64,000 nucleotides of DNA, taken from an uncultured Candidatus Saccharibacteria bacterium. GTDB taxonomy: Bacteria > Patescibacteriota > Saccharimonadia > Saccharimonadales > Saccharimonadaceae. The notes under the pieces are model-generated. The model did not search any database. It was not told the origin of the DNA and saw nothing but the letters and a program-made list of their open reading frames with translations. Both the position numbers and the translations under genes were made by a program. Below are positions 25,778 through 33,577 of the stretch, piece by piece (within the stretch, counting starts at the first letter, position 1; every line of letters begins with the position of its first letter). Location: positions 145,472 to 209,471 of the forward strand of contig CAMIHP010000001.1 in assembly GCA_946222005.1 (NCBI GenBank), given 5' to 3'.

Positions 25778-28345
25778 TTACACCGCTCCCCAATTATCAC
25801 CAATCGAGACGTCGACCTTGAGCTTAACACCAAGCTGCGGATAAATATGCTCCATTGTCTCGCGCAGGATGTGGCTCACCTGCTCGGCATGGGCACGCGG
25901 GCACTCGACCATGATGCTGTCGTGAATCTGCACCACCTGCCAACCGAGTGGCTGGCCATCGCCGTCGGCTAGCTGCTCCCCAGCCTGAGCCAGCTTATCT
26001 TCCACCGCCAGCATGGCAAGCTTCATGAGGTCAGCCTCGGTACCTTGGATCGGCATATTGGCAGCCGCTCGCTCGGCAGCGCTGCGCACCGCAAAGTTGC
26101 GCGACGCAACATCCGGCGTCCAGCGGCGGCGACCAAACAGCGTCTGGACGAAGCCCGCATCATGCGCCTGCTGGATCGTCTGCGCCATATAGGCTTTGAG
26201 CTTCGGCCGAAGGCGGTAGTATTCATCGATGAAGTGCTGCGCCTCGGCATAACTCATCTGCGCGGCGGCGGCCAGGCCATGCTGGCTCATCCCATAGAGC
26301 ACGCCAAAATTCACCACCTTGGCTCGGCGGCGCTGCTCCTTCGTCACGACATCGAGTGGTACCCCATAGACCTGGGCGGCCGTGTTCGCGTGGATATCGA
26401 TATCGGTATTAAAATCGCGAATCATTGCCTCCTCCCCCGACAGCACCGCCGCCAGGCGCAGCTCAAACTGCGAATAGTCAGCATTGACAAACACATTGCC
26501 TGGCGCTGGCACAAAGGCATCGCGAACGTGCCGCCCCAGCTCACTGCGGATAGGGATGTTTTGCAAATTTGGGTCGGTGCTGCTAAGGCGGCCCGTCGCC
26601 ACCACATCTTGGTTGAAAGTAGTATGGATATAGCCTGCGTCGTCGGTCAGCTGCGGCAGCGCCTCAACATACGTATTCTGCAGCTTCGTCAGCTCGCGGT
26701 AGCGCTCTACCAGCCCAATAATCGGGTGATGCGGCCGGAGCTTATCCAGCTCCTTCTGGCTCGTCGAGTAACCCGTCTTGCCCTTCTTAATGCCCGCTGT
26801 TGGCAGCTGGAGTTTCACAAAGAGCGCCTCGGCCAGTTGAGCCGGGCTGCCAATATTAAGCTCATACCCCACCATGCCATAGATCTGCTGCCGCAACTCG
26901 GCGATCTCGCTGCTGAGGGTGCGCTGCATCGCCGCAAGCGTGCGGCTATCGAGCCGGATACCGCGCCACTCCATTCGCGCTAGCACAGGGATGAGCGGAA
27001 AGTCCATCGTCCGGGCCACTCGGGCAAGCTCGGGCAGCGCATCAAGCGCCTGAGTTTGCTCATCGTATACCGCCCACAGCGCACTAATAGCGAGACGTGG
27101 GTCATCAAGCGACTCCAGCCCCGCGAGATCAGCCAGCGCCCGCGACGTACGCAGTGGATTAAGCAAAAACGACCCTTGGGCAGTATCGTGCTTCACGACT
27201 GGCAGCTGCTGCACCCCACGAGCCAGCAATTGGCGCAATAATTCCTTGGTGCGGTGCCCAACGATCGGCACATGTGGAATAACATCAATCGCATCACGCC
27301 AACTCAGGCGAGCTGCCTTACCTCGCTCGTGGCTCACCCAGACGCCGCCCTCAACCGGCCAGACCAGCAGCTCCTTAGCCATCAGGAAAAGTGCCTTAGC
27401 CTGGTGAGCAGGCAGCTCAGTCGCATGCTGCACTACTGGTGCATCGGGTGGCTGAGTGCTCTCTGTCGCTTGCATCTGCGGCGGCAATTGGCGCAGCAAA
27501 CTACGAAACTCCAGCCGCCGCAACATCGCCCGCACCGCCGCTGGGTCGCAGTTATCCATTGCCATCGCTGCTCGGTCAAGCGTCACCGGTGCATCGGTAT
27601 ATAGCCGGGCCAGCTCGCGGCTCATATAGGCCGACTCTTTGCCCTGCTCCAGCTTACGCCGCAAGGTATCTTTGACCTGCCAGAGGTTATCATAGAGGTT
27701 GTCAAGCGTGTCGAATTGCTGCAGCAACTTCACCGCCGTCTTCTCCCCCACGCCTGGCACGCCCGGGATATTATCCGACGCATCGCCCTTGAGGCTCTTG
27801 AAGTCAAGAAACTGGCTAATCCGAATACCATAGCGCTGCTCAAAGGCAGCGATGTCGAATTTGTCGATATTAGTCAAGCCTTTCTTTAGGGCGTAGAGAT
27901 AGGTGTTTTGGTCGAGAATCTGCAGAGCATCGAGGTCGCTCGTGATGAGATACGTCTCGATATCCCCTTCCTGCTCGGCCTGGGCATCGAGTGTCGCCAT
28001 AATATCGTCCGCCTCATAGTCATCAAACTCATACAGTGGCCAACCAAACGCCTGCAAAAGCTCGTGCAACAGTGGTATCTGGGCGTAAAAATCTGGCGGA
28101 GCGGGCTTGCGACCAGCCTTGTATTGGTCGTAAATAGCAAGACGGCGGCGGATATTCGTCTTGGGCTTATCCCACGCCACGCACACATAGTCGGGCTGGA
28201 GGCGCTTGATCAGCTCCAGGCTCAGCGCCGCAAAGCCATACACCCCGCCAGTTGGCGTCCCATCGGCCGTCGAAAGGTTGGGCATGGCATAGTACCCACG
28301 GTAGAACACACTTTTGCCATCGATAATCACTAGGCGCTTCATCAT
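25778..28345 (-). CDS. polA: DNA polymerase I
   Basis: 855 residues. Fills gaps and removes RNA primers. 5' nuclease domain ~1-290 (IDGKSVFYRGYYAMPNL, YEADDIMATLDAQAE, LKGDASDNIPGVPGVGEKTA with its metal Asp cluster). The middle domain (~310-470) has the position of the 3'-5' exonuclease but none of its DEDD motifs are evident, so proofreading is probably absent. Polymerase domain ~480-855: motif A DYSQFELRLAAVLS, O-helix RRRAKVVNFGVLYGMSQHGLA, motif C VQIHDSIMVE. The ATG chosen lies six bases after TATACT; the next codon is also ATG. Confidence 0.97.
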   Translation of the reverse strand: MMKRLVIIDGKSVFYRGYYAMPNLSTADGTPTGGVYGFAALSLELIKRLQPDYVCVAWDKPKTNIRRRLAIYDQYKAGRKPAPPDFYAQIPLLHELLQAFGWPLYEFDDYEADDIMATLDAQAEQEGDIETYLITSDLDALQILDQNTYLYALKKGLTNIDKFDIAAFEQRYGIRISQFLDFKSLKGDASDNIPGVPGVGEKTAVKLLQQFDTLDNLYDNLWQVKDTLRRKLEQGKESAYMSRELARLYTDAPVTLDRAAMAMDNCDPAAVRAMLRRLEFRSLLRQLPPQMQATESTQPPDAPVVQHATELPAHQAKALFLMAKELLVWPVEGGVWVSHERGKAARLSWRDAIDVIPHVPIVGHRTKELLRQLLARGVQQLPVVKHDTAQGSFLLNPLRTSRALADLAGLESLDDPRLAISALWAVYDEQTQALDALPELARVARTMDFPLIPVLARMEWRGIRLDSRTLAAMQRTLSSEIAELRQQIYGMVGYELNIGSPAQLAEALFVKLQLPTAGIKKGKTGYSTSQKELDKLRPHHPIIGLVERYRELTKLQNTYVEALPQLTDDAGYIHTTFNQDVVATGRLSSTDPNLQNIPIRSELGRHVRDAFVPAPGNVFVNADYSQFELRLAAVLSGEEAMIRDFNTDIDIHANTAAQVYGVPLDVVTKEQRRRAKVVNFGVLYGMSQHGLAAAAQMSYAEAQHFIDEYYRLRPKLKAYMAQTIQQAHDAGFVQTLFGRRRWTPDVASRNFAVRSAAERAAANMPIQGTEADLMKLAMLAVEDKLAQAGEQLADGDGQPLGWQVVQIHDSIMVECPRAHAEQVSHILRETMEHIYPQLGVKLKVDVSIGDNWGAV

Positions 28346-28351
28346 AGTTCT

Positions 28352-28357
28352 AGTATA
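28352..28357 (-). promoter_or_regulatory. Leaderless -10 box (TATACT) of polA
   Basis: TATACT plus AGAACT plus ATG. Confidence 0.7.
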
Positions 28358-28412
28358 GCATTGGTGCGGTGCCAAAGCGTATCACAAACACCTCCTGCTC
28401 CCTGCCCTCCGG

Positions 28413-29648
28413 CTATAGCGTAGGTTGAGCGCGCTGGCGACGGCGACGCCACCACCACACTAGCCAACCAGCCAGTGCGATGAGTAGCAAGCACAGGCTT
28501 ATCAGCAGTGCCGGCACAAAGTTACTCATCAGCTCAGCCAGCGGACCCTGCGCAGCAAACGCACCCTTTTTCTTCTTCACCGTCATCCGTTTGGTGCCCG
28601 GCTTTTTATCTTTCTTGTCGTCCTTTTTCTCTGGTGGAGTAGCCGGTGGTTTTTCGCTAGTGGTTGGAGTGCCGCTTTGGTATATCTTGACATAGTCGAT
28701 AAGGAAGGTTTGGTTGGCAAACTTCTTCGATGAGTCGGGTGGGTGCTCCTCACTCTTCCACTCCACATAATCATTGAGAATAACATACCACGTATCGTCA
28801 AAGACCTGCTTGAATTGATTCGCGTCCATGCCCATTTTTGCTGGTTTTTCTGCCGGAACTCGAGTGGTTGGATGACTTTTCTCATCGCCCGCTCGATAGT
28901 TATATACCAGCACCGGCTGGTTATCCACGAAGAATCTGACCGTCTCACCATCATATTCCGTCGCCCAGACATGCCAGTTGTTCGCCAATGTCACTGGGGA
29001 CGGTATGAGGTTCTCTCGGCTATGCCCTAACCCCTTCGTCTTCCATATCTGCGATGATGGGCTGTGGTAGCAGCGAATATGCGTCGTCGACCATGTGTAG
29101 GTCGGTGTCCATGAATACCACTCCAGCATGTCGAGCTCACCATAGGGGTCATTCGCTTGCTTGTTGTTGCTACAGTTGGCAAGCGTCACACTATTGCGCA
29201 GCCAAATAGCTGGGCGCGTCCCATTCTCGCCATTCCAGTTAATCTTCGCCCGCACCTCCACGCGGAATGGCTTATGCCCATCGAGCACCCGACCCGACTC
29301 CACTCGCCCACTCTGGTAGCGTGTCATCTTGCCAGACGGGCACGGCTCTTGGCTGGCGTTGCTATCGCCCAGTGGCTCAGCCACACTCGACACACAGTGA
29401 CGCCGGGTCGTAATCTGCAAAGCGCCATTAGTCACCGCAACATTGTTGGCGCTATATGCCAAATGTTCCTTGCCATAATTATCCTTATTTTGCTGAAGAA
29501 CCTTCCAATTCGATAGTGACGTCGTAAACTCCTCGTTATACACCATCTGCCACTGCTGCGCCTGAGCAACCCCACCAAACATCACCGACACAGCACCCGC
29601 AACAAGGACACTCACTACTCCATACACCAGCCCACCTTGTCGCTGCAC
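28413..29648 (-). CDS. Surface-anchored GH16 beta-glucanase-like hydrolase
   Basis: 411 residues from a GTG with GAGGAG seven bases upstream. Signal peptide (~5-33, ending VAQAQ). GH16 jelly-roll domain ~35-320: WQMVYNEEF opening, FRVEVRAKINW, the catalytic motif GELDMLEW (E-x-D-x-x-E), then WHVWATEYDGETVRFFVDN and the closing FLIDYVKIYQ. A Pro/Lys-rich linker (PPATPPEKKDDKKDKK) leads to a C-terminal membrane helix (~375-400) and Arg-rich tail. It would hydrolyse beta-1,3/1,4-glucan or a related polymer outside the cell while tethered. Domain plan matches the spherulin-4-like protein at 10356. Confidence 0.9.
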   Translation of the reverse strand: MQRQGGLVYGVVSVLVAGAVSVMFGGVAQAQQWQMVYNEEFTTSLSNWKVLQQNKDNYGKEHLAYSANNVAVTNGALQITTRRHCVSSVAEPLGDSNASQEPCPSGKMTRYQSGRVESGRVLDGHKPFRVEVRAKINWNGENGTRPAIWLRNSVTLANCSNNKQANDPYGELDMLEWYSWTPTYTWSTTHIRCYHSPSSQIWKTKGLGHSRENLIPSPVTLANNWHVWATEYDGETVRFFVDNQPVLVYNYRAGDEKSHPTTRVPAEKPAKMGMDANQFKQVFDDTWYVILNDYVEWKSEEHPPDSSKKFANQTFLIDYVKIYQSGTPTTSEKPPATPPEKKDDKKDKKPGTKRMTVKKKKGAFAAQGPLAELMSNFVPALLISLCLLLIALAGWLVWWWRRRRQRAQPTL

Positions 29649-29758
29649 TCCTATCTCCTCAGTCTGCACTATCCGCGCTTATATACGTTATTATATAAGT
29701 GTACACGTTTTGTCGGATTTTTCAATTGTTATAGCATAAGTATTACTACACTGAAACG

Positions 29759-30190
29759 CTACGCTAACACCTCTCCACCGCCTTGGCTGCTCTGTGCCCT
29801 TCGTGCTAACTCTTGCGCAACCTGCCGCCGAGCACGCGCTCGCTCAACATTGTCTGTTCCACCAACAACATCATCTGTATCTGGCTGATGTTTTGTGATG
29901 TCCGCCATATGCGCCGCAAGGCATTCAGCCTGCACTGGGCAGTGGTGGCATTTTCTTTTCCCTTTTTCAATATTTTCCCAATGCTCCCGCTTTCTCCCAT
30001 CGAGGCCAATAAAGTACGGTTCATCCTCGAGGCTGCAGGCAGCTTGTCCAATCCATGCTGATCGAGGGGCTGGCTTATATCCGCCGCGAATCAGCCGCTC
30101 AGTATATACCGCAGGGCTTACGCCATTCTTTATCTGTTCTCGCATTGCCAGCGTGGCAGGGGTCGGCTTTCTTGGTTGTTCACGCGTCAT
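29759..30190 (-). CDS. WhiB-like iron-sulfur protein
   Basis: 143 residues from MTREQPRKP. WhiB signature: a lone Cys in AACSLEDEPYF, then KRKCHHCPVQAECLAAHM (C-x2-C-x5-C), then VVGGTDNVERARARRQ, which matches the GVWGG turn and basic C-terminus. Together the four Cys would hold a [4Fe-4S] cluster; WhiB proteins bind the main sigma factor and sense redox. N-terminal 45 residues are basic (PRKPTPATLAMREQIKNG). Start is unsure: an upstream ATG adds 14 residues; this one has a TGTATAG box about 20 bases before it. Neighbour of the tandem-WhiB gene. Confidence 0.8.
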   Translation of the reverse strand: MTREQPRKPTPATLAMREQIKNGVSPAVYTERLIRGGYKPAPRSAWIGQAACSLEDEPYFIGLDGRKREHWENIEKGKRKCHHCPVQAECLAAHMADITKHQPDTDDVVGGTDNVERARARRQVAQELARRAQSSQGGGEVLA

Positions 30191-30305
30191 AAGTTTTTTC
30201 TCTTTTGCTATACAAAACGTTGGCTTCTGCATTATTCCACACCACTGTTATTTTGCCAAGCATAAGCAGAGTAGTGCGCTGCTTATCACCCTACCCCCCC
30301 ATTGC

Positions 30306-31022
30306 TCAGCGCCGCCGGACGTGCCGCCGCTTAGGTTTGGGTGCGCCCCACTGTTGACGATCGGCCTTGGCTGTACCACCCCGTATATTGCCAGTAGGAA
30401 TGATGCGCTGGTACCCCCGCAGCGCAAAGAGCAAACACTCAGCTGCCACTGGGCACTCAGCACAGTCTTCGCGCCGCTCGGGTTCTAGCCGTTGCCCTGT
30501 CTCGGCATCGATACACAGTGCCAAGCGAGCAAAAGCCTGCGGCGCAGGGATGTGCCCAATATGCCGCCGCTCGGCCATACACTGCTCTGCCCAGGCAATC
30601 CGCGCCCGAGGCGTGTCATTAGCATGAACAGCGTGGTGCATAGCACCCGTGAGCATCGTGGACTGGCTAGGGAGATCGGCTGGCATAGGACCATCCGTCA
30701 GTTGTCTGCGCTGCTGTGCCGTTAAACCAGCACAGATCCCCGACACTCCTTCTCTCACCGCATATGCCGCACACACATCAATCACCGCACAACCAATGCA
30801 GCGCCGCAGCGCCAGTGCCGTGTCTTCCGGTTTGCCACTAAAATATTCTTCGCTCGTGGCCGGGCTGCAGGCAGCATCGCGCATCCATTGCGACGGAAGC
30901 GCCGCTCCCTCTTGCTGCCGCACCCGCATCCGCAAGTAGAAGATGCGCGACACACAGTCGATTGGTGCGTAGCGGGGGAGTCGCTCTGGTCGTGATGGCT
31001 GTGCAGCTGGCTGCTCTTCCAT
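30306..31022 (-). CDS. Tandem WhiB-like protein (two modules)
   Basis: 238 residues. Module 1 (~45-115): DAACSPATSEEYFSG, then RRCIGCAVIDVCAAYAV (C-x2-C-x5-C), then GVSGICAGLTAQQRRQL, the G[VI]xGG turn with basic helix. Module 2 (~165-235): LALCIDAETGQRL, then EDCAECPVAAECLLFAL, then GNIRGGTAKADRQQW and a final KPKRRHVRRR. So two complete four-Cys sets lie in one chain, joined by a helical linker with HAVHANDTPRARIAWAEQC. Family members act as cluster-bearing regulators that bind sigma-A. The ATG is nine bases from a TACAAT box. It probably arose by duplication and fusion. Confidence 0.82.
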   Translation of the reverse strand: MEEQPAAQPSRPERLPRYAPIDCVSRIFYLRMRVRQQEGAALPSQWMRDAACSPATSEEYFSGKPEDTALALRRCIGCAVIDVCAAYAVREGVSGICAGLTAQQRRQLTDGPMPADLPSQSTMLTGAMHHAVHANDTPRARIAWAEQCMAERRHIGHIPAPQAFARLALCIDAETGQRLEPERREDCAECPVAAECLLFALRGYQRIIPTGNIRGGTAKADRQQWGAPKPKRRHVRRR

Positions 31023-31076
31023 ACTATCTTTATTGTACCATTCCCCGCGCTGCTAACCATAAGCGTCATCATCTGC

Positions 31077-31082
31077 TATACT
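31077..31082 (+). promoter_or_regulatory. Leaderless -10 box (TATACT) of the P-loop kinase gene
   Basis: TATACT plus AGAAAC plus ATG at 31089. Confidence 0.7.
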
Positions 31083-31088
31083 AGAAAC

Positions 31089-31664
31089 ATGAATCATCCA
31101 TCTCACCCGACGACAATCCTTGCCTTCGTTGGCCTCTCGGGCGCGGGCAAGAGCGAGGCGGTCAACCACGTGGCGCGCCTTGGCATCCCCAAGGTCTATG
31201 CTGGTGGCATCCTCTACGACGAAATGCGCCGCCGCGGCATCGCCATCACCCCGCAATCGCAAGCCGAATTTCGCAAAGCCTGGCGCGAAGAGGCTGGCAA
31301 AGACATCATCATCCGCACCGCTGCCGAGCAAATGCAGCGCCTCGCCGCCGCTGGGCAGCGCCACATCCTCTTTGATGGCCTTTACTCCTGGACAGAGTAC
31401 AAATACCTCACCCATCACTTCCCAGGTGAGCTCGTTGTCGCGGCCATCGTCGCACCCAAACAGCTCCGTCACCGCCGCCTTGCCCAGCGACCCGAGCGGC
31501 CCTTTACCGCGCAGGAAGCAATCGCCCGCGACTGGTCGGAAATTGAAGATATTGAGAAGGGCGGCCCCATCGCCATTGCCGATCACTTCATCTCCAACAG
31601 CCACGATCTCACCGAACTCCACCAGCAAGTCGATGCTCTCTGCCGCGAGATTGGTTGGATGTAA
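31089..31664 (+). CDS. P-loop kinase, UPF0200/dephospho-CoA-kinase-like
   Basis: 191 residues. Walker A GLSGAGKSEAVNHV at the N-terminus; then GGILYDEMRRRGIAI, the acidic substrate/Walker B position LFDGLYSWTEYKYL, the Arg lid RHRRLAQRPERP, ARDWSEIED and ADHFISNSHDLTEL at the end. This order matches UPF0200 and dephospho-CoA/nucleotide kinases. It likely phosphorylates a nucleotide or coenzyme precursor; the exact substrate cannot be told. Divergent from the WhiB gene, with the two start codons about 65 bases apart. Confidence 0.8.
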   Translation: MNHPSHPTTILAFVGLSGAGKSEAVNHVARLGIPKVYAGGILYDEMRRRGIAITPQSQAEFRKAWREEAGKDIIIRTAAEQMQRLAAAGQRHILFDGLYSWTEYKYLTHHFPGELVVAAIVAPKQLRHRRLAQRPERPFTAQEAIARDWSEIEDIEKGGPIAIADHFISNSHDLTELHQQVDALCREIGWM

Positions 31665-31792
31665 AATACCCCAGTGGGGTATATAAATCATCAGATAATT
31701 GACACAACACCCTTCCTCTGCTATAATTCCCCCACAGATTATTTGTGCGTTACATATATGCACAATACGATAACAATCAACACGAGGGATAT

Positions 31793-32251
31793 ATGAACAA
31801 CCAACCAACACCCCAGCAACCTGCTGCACCGCAGCCGCAGCCAGCACCGCAACCACAACCGGTGGCCCAGCCGCAGCCAGCCGTGCAGCCGCAACAGACA
31901 TATCAATATCAACAACCCTACCAGCAGCCAGTTGCGCCAGTGCCACAGCCAGCTATTCAGCCACAGCCAACACCATATGCCTATCCCGTTCATTATGACA
32001 ACCCTGGTGAGACACTGGGTGTTATTGGATGCGTCTTGAGCTTCTTTGGTATCTCTATCGGTGGTATTCTCCTTGGCATTATTTCGCGCAATAAGTCTAA
32101 GGAAGCCGGTATGTCTACAACGTGGGGTAACGTAAGTCTGGGCTGGGGCATCTTTGGGTCAGTCTGCTGGTGTCTTATCTGGCTTTTCTGGATACTTGTG
32201 TTTGTTGGTGTATTGTCCAAGCCATCTTGGTGGTACTATTATTACTACTAA
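31793..32251 (+). CDS. DUF4190-like membrane protein with Gln/Pro-rich tail
   Basis: 152 residues from MNNQPTPQQ with a GAGGG site. Residues 1-75 are nearly all Gln, Pro, Ala and Tyr. Then GETLGVIGCVLSFFGISIGG and GIFGSVCWCLIWLFWILVFV form two membrane helices around a short loop, the DUF4190 plan, and the end is WWYYYYY. The tail probably lies in the cytoplasm. Function is unknown; the same tail type occurs in the proteins at 6397 and 35649. Confidence 0.75.
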   Translation: MNNQPTPQQPAAPQPQPAPQPQPVAQPQPAVQPQQTYQYQQPYQQPVAPVPQPAIQPQPTPYAYPVHYDNPGETLGVIGCVLSFFGISIGGILLGIISRNKSKEAGMSTTWGNVSLGWGIFGSVCWCLIWLFWILVFVGVLSKPSWWYYYYY

Positions 32252-32270
32252 GCCACTTACTTCGATATAA

Positions 32271-32297
32271 AAATACCCAGCATACTACTGGGTATTT
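32271..32297 (+). terminator. Terminator, perfect 10-bp stem
   Basis: AAATACCCAG / CTGGGTATTT followed by T-rich sequence, 20 bases beyond the stop of the DUF4190-like gene. Confidence 0.85.
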
Positions 32298-32502
32298 TTA
32301 TGTAAAGTATTTTGGGAGTACCTTCTGTATTTTTAGGGCTTTCGTATTCACCCCTCTACAATCATGATCTCTATTTCTTGGTAGCGATAGTAGGAGTGGG
32401 TATTCGAGAGGTTTGTGCCCTCACAGCAAAGTAAATAGCCATTATTATACAGAAGCTTCACCAAAAACCATACAGTAACGACTTTTGCAAGCAATTTATC
32501 CA

Positions 32503-32535
32503 AATAATCGACATACATACTGTATGCCGATTATT
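32503..32535 (-). terminator. Likely terminator downstream of rpoD
   Basis: A 14-bp AT-rich stem (AATAATCGACATAC / GTATGCCGATTATT) with one mismatch, 17 bases beyond the rpoD stop codon. The U run is weak. Confidence 0.55.
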
Positions 32536-32551
32536 CTCGTGTGCTACCCCC

Positions 32552-33577
32552 CTACTGCTGCAAATACTCGTACAGCTTCTTGGCGTCCTTGTGCTTGCGC
32601 AGCTTGGCCAGGGCCTTGGCCTCAATCTGACGAATACGCTCACGCGTCACGGCAAACTCCTGCCCAACTTCCTCTAGCGTATGGCTCTTACCATTCTCCA
32701 GGCCAAAGCGCATTTTGATAATCTTCTGCTCGCGGTCACTCAAGGTCGAGAGGATGTCTTGCACCTGCTCCTTGAGAAGCTGGTTGGAGGCCGACTCTTC
32801 AGGGCTGACCGTATCTTCATCCTCAATAAAGTCCCCGAGCACCGATTCCTCCGAGTCGTCGCCATCGCGCCCCACACCAGCATCCAGGCTGCTGATGTCT
32901 TGCTTGATCTTCATCACATATTCGACCTTATCCGGCTCCATATCAAGCTCTTTGGCAAGCTCGGTAATAGTTGGCTCGCGGTTGAGGTCTTGGGTCAGGC
33001 GGCGCTGAGTGCGCAGCAGCTTGTTAATCGTCTCCACCATATGGACAGGAATACGAATAGTGCGCGCTTGGTCGGCAATCGCACGGGTAATCGCCTGGCG
33101 AATCCACCAGGTGGCATAGGTGCTAAACTTAAAGCCCTTGTCTGGGTCAAACTTCTCCACCGCCCGCAACAGCCCGGTGTGCCCTTCTTGGATGAGATCA
33201 AGAAAATCAAGGCCACGACCACTATACCGCTTGGCAATGCTTACCACCAGGCGCATATTAGCCTCGGCCATTTTGTCTTTGGCACGCTTGTCGCCCTGTT
33301 TGATGCGATAAGCGAGATCCACCTCTTCGTCAGCACTCAGCAGCGGGATTTTACCAATCTCGCGCAGGTGCAGCCGCACCGAGTCGTCGCTAATATCATC
33401 AAAGTATTGATTGCTGTTGAGAATCTCCTCTGGCGTGTCTTCTTCCTCAAGTGCCGCGAGGTCAGGTTCCATGTCGTCGACGGCTGGATCCATCATCGGT
33501 GGCTGGGCATCGGGTGGCGCTGCCTGAGCTGTGGTTGCTGGTTTTTTTTGCTTGGTATCCTTATCGTCGGTTGCCAC
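32552..33577 (-). CDS. rpoD: RNA polymerase primary sigma factor (sigma-70)
   Basis: 341 residues from GTG. An acidic lead of ~55 residues, then region 1.2 (DSVRLHLREIGKIPLLS), region 2 (NMRLVVSIAKRYSGRGLDFLDLIQEG, FSTYATWWIRQAITRAIADQ, the -10 reading helix), region 3 (TQDLNREPTITELAKEL) and region 4 (RFGLENGKSHTLEEVGQEF, VTRERIRQIEAKALAKLRK, the -35 reading helix). It is a complete housekeeping sigma with a short N-terminus. It overlaps the dnaG end by 17 bases, with an AAGGAGAT site inside dnaG, so the two are coupled. Confidence 0.96.
   Translation of the reverse strand: MATDDKDTKQKKPATTAQAAPPDAQPPMMDPAVDDMEPDLAALEEEDTPEEILNSNQYFDDISDDSVRLHLREIGKIPLLSADEEVDLAYRIKQGDKRAKDKMAEANMRLVVSIAKRYSGRGLDFLDLIQEGHTGLLRAVEKFDPDKGFKFSTYATWWIRQAITRAIADQARTIRIPVHMVETINKLLRTQRRLTQDLNREPTITELAKELDMEPDKVEYVMKIKQDISSLDAGVGRDGDDSEESVLGDFIEDEDTVSPEESASNQLLKEQVQDILSTLSDREQKIIKMRFGLENGKSHTLEEVGQEFAVTRERIRQIEAKALAKLRKHKDAKKLYEYLQQ

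Noticed and set aside
31053..31946. 297-codon frame antisense to the P-loop kinase
   Set aside because: The plus-strand frame has Walker A, lid and -10 box; the antisense one is a Val/Gly/Ala-rich shadow.
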